This document shows positions 52,492-60,692 of a stretch of 64,000 nt of DNA, in pieces (the first letter of the stretch is position 1; each line of letters opens with the position of its first letter). The stretch is from Lentilitoribacter sp039986595 (GTDB taxonomy: Bacteria; Pseudomonadota; Alphaproteobacteria; Rhizobiales; Rhizobiaceae). Below the pieces are notes generated by a model that was given only the letters and a program-made list of their open reading frames with translations, had not been told where the DNA came from and did not search any database. The stretch spans positions 117,315 through 181,314 of the forward strand of contig JBDWQJ010000010.1 of NCBI GenBank assembly GCA_039986595.1, in the 5' to 3' direction. The position numbers and the translations under genes were made by a program.

Positions 52492-53804
52492 CGCATATGA
52501 CTACTTTGAAACCTTGGGCAGGCGTTGCAGAATATACTGGAACTGTAAATCGTCCAGACTATCTAAGTGAGTTGTCCATACCAACACTAGAAAAGTCATT
52601 GGCTTTCTTCGGGCAAGGTCGCTCCTATGGAGATGTGGCACTGTCAGCGGGCAAGCATTGTATTGTTACGCAAAAATTGAATAGGTTTATTTCAACAGAT
52701 TGGGAACATGGAATCATTCGCGCGGAATCTGGAATGATGCTTGGCGAAATATTAAAATATGCCGTACCGCGTGGTTGGTTCTTGCCAGTTACACCTGGAA
52801 CAAAATTTGTGACATTAGGTGGGGCAGTCGCAAATGACATTCATGGGAAGAACCATCATCAGACAGGAAGTTTTGGCAACTTCGTACGTACCATTGGTTT
52901 ACGGCGTTCTGATAGTGAAGATGTTCTCACGCTTAGTAGAGCAGAAAACGCCGAGCTTTTCGAATACACAATCAGCGGACTAGGTTTAACCGGATTTATA
53001 GCGTGGGTTGAAATTGAATTGAAGCCCGTTTGTTCAAGTTACTTTGATGTCGAGAATATTAGATTTAGTAATTTGAATGAATTTTTTGAACTAAGTAAAC
53101 TCAGTGAAGATTTTCCGTACACAGTAGCATGGGTCGATTGTTTTGCAAAGGGCAACGCATTGGGGCGAGGCATATTTACCCGCGCTCGACATAGCCAAGA
53201 AGATGGCACACTCGCCCAACTAGCAAGCGATTCAAAACTTACTCTGCCGATAAATTTTCCTAGCTATGCTATGTCAAGAATGAACATTAAGGCATTCAAT
53301 AAAGTATACATGAATCGCCCTGGAGCGACATTTAAGGGGAAGCAACATTTCGGCAAATTTCTATATCCACTTGATGGGTTTTTAAATTGGAATAAGCTTT
53401 ATGGCAAACGCGGTTTCTATCAATACCAGACGATAGTTCCGATGGAGAATGCACGCGAGACAATTTCGGAGCTATTAAAGGCTATTGAAGCTTCGAGTCT
53501 GGGTTCGTTTCTTGCAGTTTTAAAAATCCATGGTGACGAAACGTCTCCTGGTAAAAATAGCTTTCCTTTCGCGGGTGCTAGCTTGGCGCTTGATTTTCCA
53601 AATGTGAATAGAAAAATAGCGCGTTTGTTTGCAGAACTCGATCAAATTGTTGAAAAGTGTGGTGGTAGATTGTACCCAGCTAAAGACTTTCACATGAGTT
53701 CATCAGCGTTTAAAAATAGCTACCCAAATTGGAAAACACTTGAAGAATTGCGGGACCCCGCGATTCAAACTAAATTTTGGAAAAGAGTAACGGAACAATC
53801 ATGA
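52488..53804 (+). CDS. FAD-dependent oxidoreductase, DprE1-like
   Basis: A 438-residue vanillyl-alcohol-oxidase-type flavoenzyme. GQGRSYGDVALS, TPGTKFVTLGGAVANDIHG and KNHHQTGSFGNFV line up well with DprE1 of Mycobacterium tuberculosis, which oxidises the 2'-OH of decaprenylphosphoryl-ribose. The FAD-linked C-terminal domain includes LALDFP and GGRLYPAKDFHMSSSAF. The Cys387 of DprE1 (the benzothiazinone target, before the conserved DFP) is Ala here (codon 53586-53588, residue 367). ATGs at 52488 and 52497 are both possible starts; 52488 overlaps the upstream stop. DprE2-like follows with a 4-base overlap. Confidence 0.88.
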   Translation: MTHMTTLKPWAGVAEYTGTVNRPDYLSELSIPTLEKSLAFFGQGRSYGDVALSAGKHCIVTQKLNRFISTDWEHGIIRAESGMMLGEILKYAVPRGWFLPVTPGTKFVTLGGAVANDIHGKNHHQTGSFGNFVRTIGLRRSDSEDVLTLSRAENAELFEYTISGLGLTGFIAWVEIELKPVCSSYFDVENIRFSNLNEFFELSKLSEDFPYTVAWVDCFAKGNALGRGIFTRARHSQEDGTLAQLASDSKLTLPINFPSYAMSRMNIKAFNKVYMNRPGATFKGKQHFGKFLYPLDGFLNWNKLYGKRGFYQYQTIVPMENARETISELLKAIEASSLGSFLAVLKIHGDETSPGKNSFPFAGASLALDFPNVNRKIARLFAELDQIVEKCGGRLYPAKDFHMSSSAFKNSYPNWKTLEELRDPAIQTKFWKRVTEQS

Positions 53805-54550
53805 CAAAAAATTTGAATCTATTGGTCTTGGGCGGCACTTCTGCAATAGCTCTTTCCATCGTCAAAAAGCGGTTAGATGATTGCGTTAAATACGACCGAA
53901 ATTTGAGCGTGACTCTTGTGGGTCGCGATAAGGGGAAGCTAGAAGTTGAGTCGCAGCATCTTCAATCTATCGGCGTTATTACGACAATGGAGATTTCAGA
54001 TTTATCAGGCTTTAGCGATGATGTGTTTAAGTCTGGAATTCAATATGACGATGTCGTAATTGCTTATGGCTCGTTGACAGATCAAGAGCGCGCCGAAGGT
54101 GATCGAGAATATCGCGAATACCAGATTCAAACTAATTTCAGGTCTACGGTTGAATGGATGGAAGCGTCGGTTCAACACTTTTTGTCTCATGGAAAAGGTA
54201 ATATGATTGTACTTGGTTCTGTTGCTGGTGATCGTGGACGTTTATCCAACTATATCTACGGGACTTGCAAAGGAGCTGTCGAAATTTATGCACAAGGTCT
54301 GAGTCACCGCTTTGCAAACAAGAAGGGCATCAACATTCTTTTGGTCAAACCTGGGTTTGTGGATACGCCGATGACAGCTAACATTGACAAAAAAGGGCTA
54401 TTGTGGGCGCAGCCAGACAAGATTGCTCATGATGTTATATGTGCAATTAATAAAAATAAACGCATGATTTATACACCGTGGTTTTGGCGTTGGATCATGC
54501 TCATTATTAGAAATGTCCCCGCATTTATATTTGAGAAGACAAAACTGTGA
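53801..54550 (+). CDS. Short-chain dehydrogenase, DprE2-like
   Basis: A 249-residue SDR. LGGTSAIALSIVKK is the NAD-binding motif, LGSVAGDRGRLSNYIYGTCK carries the catalytic Ser and the YGTCK active site, which match DprE2. It should reduce the 2-keto intermediate made by the DprE1-like enzyme to the arabino-epimer. The ATG at 53801 overlaps the DprE1-like stop; the in-frame ATG at 53777 would lie inside it and is less likely. The end overlaps the next start (GTGA). Confidence 0.88.
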   Translation: MTKNLNLLVLGGTSAIALSIVKKRLDDCVKYDRNLSVTLVGRDKGKLEVESQHLQSIGVITTMEISDLSGFSDDVFKSGIQYDDVVIAYGSLTDQERAEGDREYREYQIQTNFRSTVEWMEASVQHFLSHGKGNMIVLGSVAGDRGRLSNYIYGTCKGAVEIYAQGLSHRFANKKGINILLVKPGFVDTPMTANIDKKGLLWAQPDKIAHDVICAINKNKRMIYTPWFWRWIMLIIRNVPAFIFEKTKL

Positions 54551-55488
54551 CACAGAAAAAAAGAATTCTTATCACTGGCGCCGCTGGCCTAGTTGGTCAA
54601 AATCTTATGGTTCGCCTAAAAGACAACGAAAATGCTGAGATCATTGCTATTGATAAGCATCCAGAAAATAGCACGATTTTTAGAAAGTTACATCCAGAGA
54701 TCCAATTTATTGAGGCCAATTTGGCGCATGAGGGAGATTGGGCTGAAGCTTTTGTTGATATTGATGTGGTCGTCATGAACCATGCCCAAATTGGCGCAGT
54801 TGATAAGCGTCCTTTTCTGGAAAATAATATTAATGCAAGCCGAAATATTCTTGATGCTATGAAACAACATAATGTGCCTTATCTGGTTCACATTAGTTCA
54901 TCTGTCGTAAAATCTGAAGCTGATGATTTCTATATTTGGTCAAAATCTGAACAAGAGAAAATGGTTTTGGAATCTGGCATTAATTGCGTTGTGCTCCGCC
55001 CGACGCTAATGTTTGGCTGGTTTGATCGAAAACATCTTGGTTGGCTAGCTCGATTTATGAGAAAAGCGCCGGTCTTTCCTATTCCTAATTTCGGCAAGTA
55101 TATTCGGCAACCACTCTATGCAGGAGATTTTGCCAACGTCATCATTTCTGCAATTTTTAAACCAAAAATAGGCGAAATTCACGACATCTCTGGACGTGAA
55201 AAAATTTGTTACGTTGATATCATTAAAATGGTGCGTAAGTCTTCTGGCGCTAGGGCAATGATATTGTATATTCCGTATCATTTGTTCTGGGTGCTTTTGA
55301 AGGTTTATGCGGTCATAGATCGCAACCCACCATTTACAACAAATCAGCTGGAAGCATTGGTCATACCAGAAGAGTTTGCGGTTACCGATTGGCCGACACT
55401 ATTTGGTGTTGAAGCTACAAGCGTTGAGGATGCACTCAAGGCGACCTTCGGGGATCCCGAATATTCAAAAATTGTCTTGGAGTTCTAA
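54547..55488 (+). CDS. NAD-dependent epimerase/dehydratase
   Basis: A 313-residue extended SDR. The cofactor motif is GAAGLVGQNL, and the active site is YIWSK in DDFYIWSKSEQEKM. The substrate-binding half has RPTLMFGWFDRKHLGW and RQPLYAGDFANVI. It may act on a nucleotide- or lipid-linked sugar. It starts with a GTG that overlaps the DprE2-like stop, and the next gene begins directly after its stop codon. The reaction is not known. Confidence 0.8.
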   Translation: MTQKKRILITGAAGLVGQNLMVRLKDNENAEIIAIDKHPENSTIFRKLHPEIQFIEANLAHEGDWAEAFVDIDVVVMNHAQIGAVDKRPFLENNINASRNILDAMKQHNVPYLVHISSSVVKSEADDFYIWSKSEQEKMVLESGINCVVLRPTLMFGWFDRKHLGWLARFMRKAPVFPIPNFGKYIRQPLYAGDFANVIISAIFKPKIGEIHDISGREKICYVDIIKMVRKSSGARAMILYIPYHLFWVLLKVYAVIDRNPPFTTNQLEALVIPEEFAVTDWPTLFGVEATSVEDALKATFGDPEYSKIVLEF

Positions 55489-56772
55489 ATGAGCAAAATT
55501 GCAATATTAGGAGCAGGTGCGATGGGTCTTGCCGCAGCACACCACGCGTTAAAACTGGGTCATGAAGTGACTGTTTTTGAGGCTGACAAAGTTCCAGGAG
55601 GGATGGCGGCTCATTTCGATTTTGGTGGCTTAAGTATCGAGCGCTACTACCACTTTGTTTGTAAAACGGATAAACCGACATTTGACCTCATGGAAGAACT
55701 GGGCATTGGCGATAAAATGCGATGGGTTGATACAAATATGGCCTACTATATAGATGGGAAAACATACCCATGGGGCGATCCGATTTCGCTGCTAAAATTT
55801 CCATTGATGTCGCTCATGCAGAAATTTCGCTACGGCGCGTCCGCATTCTGGCAAACCAAACGTAAAAGTTTTGACTCCATTGAAAATCTCAACGCCAAAG
55901 ATTGGATCACGAGGGATTGCGGCGAAAAAACTTTTGACCTTTTATGGCGCCGCCTATTTGATCTTAAGTTTTATGAATATGCTGATAATATCTCTGCATC
56001 ATGGATTGCAACTCGAATGAGACGTATCGGGCGCTCCCGCCGAAGTATCTTCCAGGAACAACTTGGGTATATTGATGGCGGAACAGAAATACTGGTCAAT
56101 GCTCTTGTTAAATCTATCACCGAGAATGGTGGCAAAATTAATCTTGGAACTGCGGTACAAAAGGTACTAAGCAGGGAGGGTAAGGTCGCGGGTGTTCAGA
56201 TTGCTAATGGCGTGGAAGAATTTGACAACGTCATCTCGACGGTTCCAACACCATTTATCTCAAAAATCGCATCTGATCTTACAACTGAAGAAAAAGTTAA
56301 ATACGCCCAAATTAATAATATCGGAGTTATGTGTCTTATATATAAACTGAAGAAACCCGTTAGCCCGTTTTTTTGGATGAACATTAACGATGAACGTATC
56401 GAGCTGCCTGGGATCGTAGAGTTTTCTAATTTACGCCCTACTGGGGATCACATTGTCTATGTGCCGTATTATATGCCTGTCACTAACGAGAAATTTTCGT
56501 GGTCAGACGAAAGGATCCTTGATGAAGCTTTTGGCTATTTGAAAATGATTAATCCAGACCTGACTGACGACGACAAGACCGAAGCGGTTGCCGCGCGTTT
56601 GAAATATGCACAACCGATTTGTCCGCCTAATTTCTTGAATCAATTACCAGAGGTTCAGACTAGTATCGAAGGTTTGCAAATTGCTGACACTTGTTTTTAC
56701 TATCCTGAAGATCGTGGCATTTCAGAAAGCGTGCATATTGGTAAGACGATGGCCCGGAATGTTAAGCGATAA
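55489..56772 (+). CDS. NAD(P)/FAD-dependent amine-oxidase-type oxidoreductase
   Basis: A 427-residue flavoprotein. ILGAGAMGLAAAHHALKLGH is the dinucleotide-binding motif, PGGMAAHFDF follows, and the C-terminus GISESVHIGKTMA is the second FAD contact. It is of the protoporphyrinogen oxidase / UDP-galactopyranose mutase-like superfamily. Similar genes accompany GtrA and arabinofuranosyl genes in O-antigen clusters, but the reaction is uncertain. Its start follows the epimerase stop with no gap. Confidence 0.82.
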   Translation: MSKIAILGAGAMGLAAAHHALKLGHEVTVFEADKVPGGMAAHFDFGGLSIERYYHFVCKTDKPTFDLMEELGIGDKMRWVDTNMAYYIDGKTYPWGDPISLLKFPLMSLMQKFRYGASAFWQTKRKSFDSIENLNAKDWITRDCGEKTFDLLWRRLFDLKFYEYADNISASWIATRMRRIGRSRRSIFQEQLGYIDGGTEILVNALVKSITENGGKINLGTAVQKVLSREGKVAGVQIANGVEEFDNVISTVPTPFISKIASDLTTEEKVKYAQINNIGVMCLIYKLKKPVSPFFWMNINDERIELPGIVEFSNLRPTGDHIVYVPYYMPVTNEKFSWSDERILDEAFGYLKMINPDLTDDDKTEAVAARLKYAQPICPPNFLNQLPEVQTSIEGLQIADTCFYYPEDRGISESVHIGKTMARNVKR

Positions 56773-56777
56773 CATTC

Positions 56778-57176
56778 ATGACATTTATCAAGTTTATTTT
56801 GGCGGGAGGTTCTGGTGCAGTGGCTAATATATCAAGCCGCTATTTGTTCAATCTGTTTATGCCATTCTCCATAGCAATTGCGCTGGCATATATAGTGGGC
56901 ATGATTACAACATTCATTTTAAGTAAACTGTTTGTATTTGAGACGAAAGAAGGCAAGGCAAAATCTGAAGCCTTTCGTTTTGTCATCGTCAATATTTTTG
57001 CGTTAGCCATAGTCTGGGCAGTCAGTATGCTGTTGGCCGAGATAATATTCCCAGTAATAAACTTCAACTTTTATCCAAATGATGTGGCGCATGTCATGGC
57101 GGTTTGCTCAACTGCAGTAACAAGTTATTTTGGGCACAAGTATTTTACCTTTTCAGGGGGGAATGGGAGTAAATGA
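56778..57176 (+). CDS. GtrA family membrane protein
   Basis: A 132-residue protein with four membrane segments. The opening FILAGGSGAVANISSRYLF and the VISYFGHKYFTF-like C-terminus (VTSYFGHKYFTF) are typical of GtrA. GtrA proteins are thought to flip or channel undecaprenyl-phosphate-linked sugars across the inner membrane. In this operon the carried lipid would be the polyprenyl-phosphoryl pentose made by the upstream genes. Its stop overlaps the next start (ATGA). Confidence 0.92.
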   Translation: MTFIKFILAGGSGAVANISSRYLFNLFMPFSIAIALAYIVGMITTFILSKLFVFETKEGKAKSEAFRFVIVNIFALAIVWAVSMLLAEIIFPVINFNFYPNDVAHVMAVCSTAVTSYFGHKYFTFSGGNGSK

Positions 57177-58828
57177 TAAAAATGAAATCAATTGCGCAAT
57201 TTACGTCTTATGGTACAGCATTGGCGCTTGTCATAAGTGCGCTTTGCTACACATTTTACAACGCATCTTCGTTTCCGTACTGGGATATGTGGGATGGAAA
57301 TGTTTCGTTTCTAGGCCAATTCAAGCGAACTCATGATATTGGTCTTCTATTTCAACAGCACAACGATCACCGTATCCTCATCACACGTATTTTGTTCATG
57401 ATCGATGAATATATCTTTGGCGGAAATTACTTTTCACTTTATATCGTCAACATACTCTGTGCACTTGCCTTTGTCTTACTGTTGTGGAAAGTCATAGTGA
57501 AAATCGTTGGATTTAGAGAACACCAGATTATGTTAGTTTTGCTGGCGGGCATTAGTTTTTCCCTTATCCAAAAGGAGAATTTTGCCTGGGCATTCCAAAG
57601 TCAATTCTTTCTTGCATACCTATTGCCGTTCGCAGCATATTATTTTTGGGCAAAACATTTAGAAGACAATCGCCCATTATGGCTGACTATTGCGATAATA
57701 TTCTTGGCATTGTCAATGTTTTCTATGTCTAATGGCATATTTGCGACCATTCCAATGATTGCGCTTGAGTTATTTCACCGACGCAGATGGCGCATTGTCT
57801 TGATGTTGACGTTACTTCAAATAATATTTTTCATATTATTTTTCTATAATTATCACATGGCAAGCGATAGTGGAAATTTGTCAACAATGCTTGCTCGGCC
57901 ATTTTTAGCTTTGAACTATATATTAACCTATCTTGGTTCATGGACAGGTAGTAGTTTTGCAGCTGTCGTTGGAGCCATAGAAGTATTTTATATTGGAGTT
58001 GTGTTAATCAAAATAGCGAATGGTAGGTATAAGCCCAATTGGGAGGCAGCCCTAATTCTGTTTACCTTATTTGTGTTCATGACTGCAGTCCTCACGATGA
58101 TTGGACGCATTAACTTTGGCATCACTAGCGCCATGGCATCACGCTATGCAACACCAACTCTTTATGCGGCGCTTTGTACATTCGCCCTGATGTATCTGAA
58201 TAATAAACGGTTAAGAACTCCGTCACTCGTTTTCTTAGGACTACTTGCCTTAGGTATGTCCGTGAATAACTTGTACGAAGTTAGAAATATTTTTGTATCA
58301 AATGACGAATTCGAACGACGTGTTTCTACGATATCAGTGTTACAAGGCACTCCAGATGCGCCATTGTTTAATTCAAAAAGTTATCCTTGGAACCTACAAA
58401 CCGATACTATAAAATTGGCGCGAGAACAAAGAGTAGGCATGTTTGGCAAAGAGCCATATTTGAATATGGCAAATTTGTTAAATACGGATATTGAGTTTGA
58501 ACTGCCGCAACAACAATGTGTCGGACATATTGACGAAATATCCACAATTCAAGGAACCGAAACAACAAAAATCACGGGCTGGATTGAAGTTGAGAGTTTA
58601 TTAACAAGATACAACTTGTTGACAATTGTAAACGGGCAGAAACTCGTGGGCTTTGGGAAGAACGGTAGCTACCGCTCTGATTTGAAGCAAAAGTTAGGAT
58701 TAAAGAGGTCCACCAGCGGCTTTATAGTATATACGCCGAACTTCACGAAGACCGATGTTCCCGCATATATATTGGTCGGATACCCGAATACAAGATGCTA
58801 TCTTCCAATTAAATTGGCGCTTAAGTAG
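57173..58828 (+). CDS. Large membrane protein, candidate GT-C glycosyltransferase
   Basis: A 551-residue protein with about ten membrane segments in residues 10-400 and a soluble C-terminal domain of about 110 residues. Acidic and histidine residues suited to a GT-C active site lie in the first periplasmic loop: FPYWDMWDG and QHNDHRILITR. GT-C enzymes use polyprenyl-phosphate sugars on the outer face of the membrane. Coupling to GtrA and the DprE-like genes makes it the natural candidate for transferring the arabinofuranosyl residue to an O-antigen or another acceptor, which is inference. Confidence 0.72.
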   Translation: MIKMKSIAQFTSYGTALALVISALCYTFYNASSFPYWDMWDGNVSFLGQFKRTHDIGLLFQQHNDHRILITRILFMIDEYIFGGNYFSLYIVNILCALAFVLLLWKVIVKIVGFREHQIMLVLLAGISFSLIQKENFAWAFQSQFFLAYLLPFAAYYFWAKHLEDNRPLWLTIAIIFLALSMFSMSNGIFATIPMIALELFHRRRWRIVLMLTLLQIIFFILFFYNYHMASDSGNLSTMLARPFLALNYILTYLGSWTGSSFAAVVGAIEVFYIGVVLIKIANGRYKPNWEAALILFTLFVFMTAVLTMIGRINFGITSAMASRYATPTLYAALCTFALMYLNNKRLRTPSLVFLGLLALGMSVNNLYEVRNIFVSNDEFERRVSTISVLQGTPDAPLFNSKSYPWNLQTDTIKLAREQRVGMFGKEPYLNMANLLNTDIEFELPQQQCVGHIDEISTIQGTETTKITGWIEVESLLTRYNLLTIVNGQKLVGFGKNGSYRSDLKQKLGLKRSTSGFIVYTPNFTKTDVPAYILVGYPNTRCYLPIKLALK

Positions 58829-58976
58829 ACTTTTTAGCGCTATCGCAGCGTTGTTACACAATTGATGTCTTAAGTGTTGCGACACGCGTATTCTCCAGTT
58901 TGGATGCTTCCTTTGCGAAAGAAATAAGAATAGTTAAGCGCTTATTAGGAAATGCAAGTATTTCAACTACTGAGAT
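58829..58976. other. Short region between the GT-C gene and the IS element
   Basis: No recognised gene. Frames are open on both strands: a minus-strand frame of about 40 codons ends at 58853-58862, and a plus-strand frame reads into the IS end. Either could be a gene remnant cut by the IS, but neither product is familiar. Confidence 0.3.
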
Positions 58977-59041
58977 TGACCTACCCTCTATAAACTCCTC
59001 CAGAATTGAGTAGAAATTGTCCCAATAATTGGAGACAAAGA

Positions 59042-59305
59042 AGGAAGCGTAGGTTTAGCGACGAGCAGATCATTTCCATGATTAAAGAGCAAGAGAATGG
59101 CATTCCGACTTCGGAGGTTTGCCGTAAGTACGGGATTAGATCGGCTAGTTTTTATAAATACAAATCGAAGTAAATTGGCATGAATGTTTCGGATGCTAAA
59201 AAGCCCAAGGCATTAGAAGATGAGAACAACAAACTCAAAAAGTTATTGGCCGAACAGATGTTGGACAATGCAATGCTTCGTGATGTAAATTCAAAAAAGT
59301 GGTAA
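59042..59305 (+). pseudogene. IS3 orfA remnant
   Basis: The frame reads RKRRFSDEQIISMIKEQE onward, the helix-turn-helix N-terminus of IS407-type OrfA, and later KKLLAEQMLDNAMLRDVNSK. The normal start ATG is missing before the RKRRF codons. A TAA stop at 59171-59173 interrupts KYKSK where the family continues with YGGM. The end at AAAAAAG (59294-59299 area) followed by a -1 frame into OrfB is the usual frameshift site of the family. It cannot give a full product. Confidence 0.85.
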
Positions 59306-60138
59306 CGCCCGCGGCCAAGCGAAATACTGTTGCTCATCTTCAATCACAACATGGAGTGAGTGAGCGGCGGGCGTGTGATGTTCTGCAAGTTGATCGGTCA
59401 AGTGTGCGATACAAAAGCACTCGATCTGATGATGTTGATTTGCGTGAAGCTATGAAGAATATGGCAGCTGTGCGCCGCCGTTTCGGTTACAGGCGCATTC
59501 ATGTGATGTTGCAGAGGCAAGGTTGGCACGTCAATCATATGAAGATCATGAGGTTATACCGTGAGGAGAAGCTGCATGTATGCAAACGTGGCGGCAGAAA
59601 ACGAGCATTGGGCACGAGAAAGCCTATGCTTTTACCGAGCCGTGTGAACGAACGTTGGAGCTTAGATTTTGTGCATGATGATTTCACAGATGGTCGTAAG
59701 TTTCGTATTCTTGCTGTCATAGATGATTTCACACGTGAATGTCTTACACTTATTGCGGATACATCATTGTCTGGTGTTCGGGCTACTCGTGAAATTAATA
59801 ATCTCATCCGGCATCGAGGTAAACCGAACACAATTGTTTCCGATAACTGGACTGAATTCACCAGTATGGCAATACTAAAATGGTCTGATGAAAAGGCTGT
59901 CGAATGGCATTATATTCAACCGGGAAAGCCACAACAAAATGGTTTTGTCCAAAGTTTCAACGGGAGCTTCAGAGATGAATGTCTAAACGAAACACTGTTT
60001 TCAACATTATCAGAAGCCAAAATGAAAATCACAGCATGGAAGGACGACTATAACCAAAACAGACCTCACTCATCATTGGGCAATATGACACCTAATGAAT
60101 TTGCCATGAAAATGGCATTGCAAAAACAGGCCGCATAA
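59299..60138 (+). CDS. IS3-family transposase OrfB with substituted catalytic residues
   Basis: A 279-residue integrase-type transposase. The HTH_21 region is RRRFGYRRIHVMLQRQGW and the catalytic core begins RWSLDFVHDDF (first Asp). The second Asp is in IVSDNWTEF, where the usual DNG is DNW (codon 59848-59850). The glutamate of the DDE triad, in the ESFNG motif exactly 35 residues later, is Gln here (VQSFNG, codon 59950-59952). It is therefore very likely catalytically dead, although its frame is intact. Confidence 0.88.
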   Translation: MVTPAAKRNTVAHLQSQHGVSERRACDVLQVDRSSVRYKSTRSDDVDLREAMKNMAAVRRRFGYRRIHVMLQRQGWHVNHMKIMRLYREEKLHVCKRGGRKRALGTRKPMLLPSRVNERWSLDFVHDDFTDGRKFRILAVIDDFTRECLTLIADTSLSGVRATREINNLIRHRGKPNTIVSDNWTEFTSMAILKWSDEKAVEWHYIQPGKPQQNGFVQSFNGSFRDECLNETLFSTLSEAKMKITAWKDDYNQNRPHSSLGNMTPNEFAMKMALQKQAA

Positions 60139-60197
60139 GGTCATAAACAAAACAACAAATTCTCCAAATCAATGGAGGGAACTTAGGGGCAAGGTCA

Positions 60198-60360
60198 CTA
60201 GCTTTCCGACATAACTCAGAAACAGGAACACCTTCTTCACCTTGCTTAACAATTAATGCTTTTTGTGCGCCTGTAAATTTCGATAATTTCATCGTTTTTT
60301 CCTTCTCCCGGCTAAGAAAGTGTAAAACGAAACTTCTAAATTTTTATGGTCCAAATTACA
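60198..60360 (-). mobile_element. 5' remnant of a second IS3-family element
   Basis: On the minus strand the sequence starts TGTAATTTGGACC at 60360, the usual IS end, and encodes MKLSKFTGAQKALIVKQGEE and GVPVSELCRKA, the OrfA N-terminus, from 60292. The frame breaks exactly at 60197/60198, where the first IS ends. The rest of this element is not on the other side of the inserted IS, so part was lost. Confidence 0.75.
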
Positions 60361-60692
60361 GGGGGCAGAGCAATATAATAGTAGTCTCCCGAATCAAGAG
60401 CTCAATTTGAGACCATTTTTCCTCAACACTCTTCCGTGAGATCGCACGTAATTTAGGAGCTAGTTGGGCCTATGGACTAAGTGCATTCAAACCTTTAAAG
60501 AAATTTGGCTGTTTTTTCGTATTCATACAGTTTCTCAACAGAATTAACATTGGATGGATTGGTCATTTGAAAAACAATGTATATAACGATACGTGAAGCT
60601 ATCGCCGATGGCAAACAATCTACTCAAAAGTTCACTATTTATAAAAGACTGCATCTGTACAGAAAATTGAAATCAATGAGTGAAATAACGGA
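60361..60692. other. Intergenic region, no gene recognised
   Basis: A 332-base region between the IS remnant and the methyltransferase gene. I see no gene, RNA or strong hairpin. The promoter of the methyltransferase gene is probably here; GGA lies just before the ATG. Confidence 0.35.

Larger units (their letters stand above)
58977..60197 (+). mobile_element. IS3-family insertion sequence, inactivated
   Basis: The element is about 1.22 kb. The left end TGACCTACCCTCTATAAACT matches the inverted right end TGACCTTGCCCCTAAGTTCC imperfectly, and the two flank an orfA-orfB pair of the IS407/IS3 type. No matching target duplication is seen: GAT lies on the left and CTA on the right. OrfA lacks an ATG and has an internal stop, and OrfB has lost its catalytic glutamate, so it should not move by itself. 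Confidence 0.85.

Noticed and set aside
58862..59058. Minus-strand frame of about 64 codons running across the left end of the IS
   Set aside because: It reads through the terminal repeat of the IS, so its length is at least partly accidental; no family is recognised.
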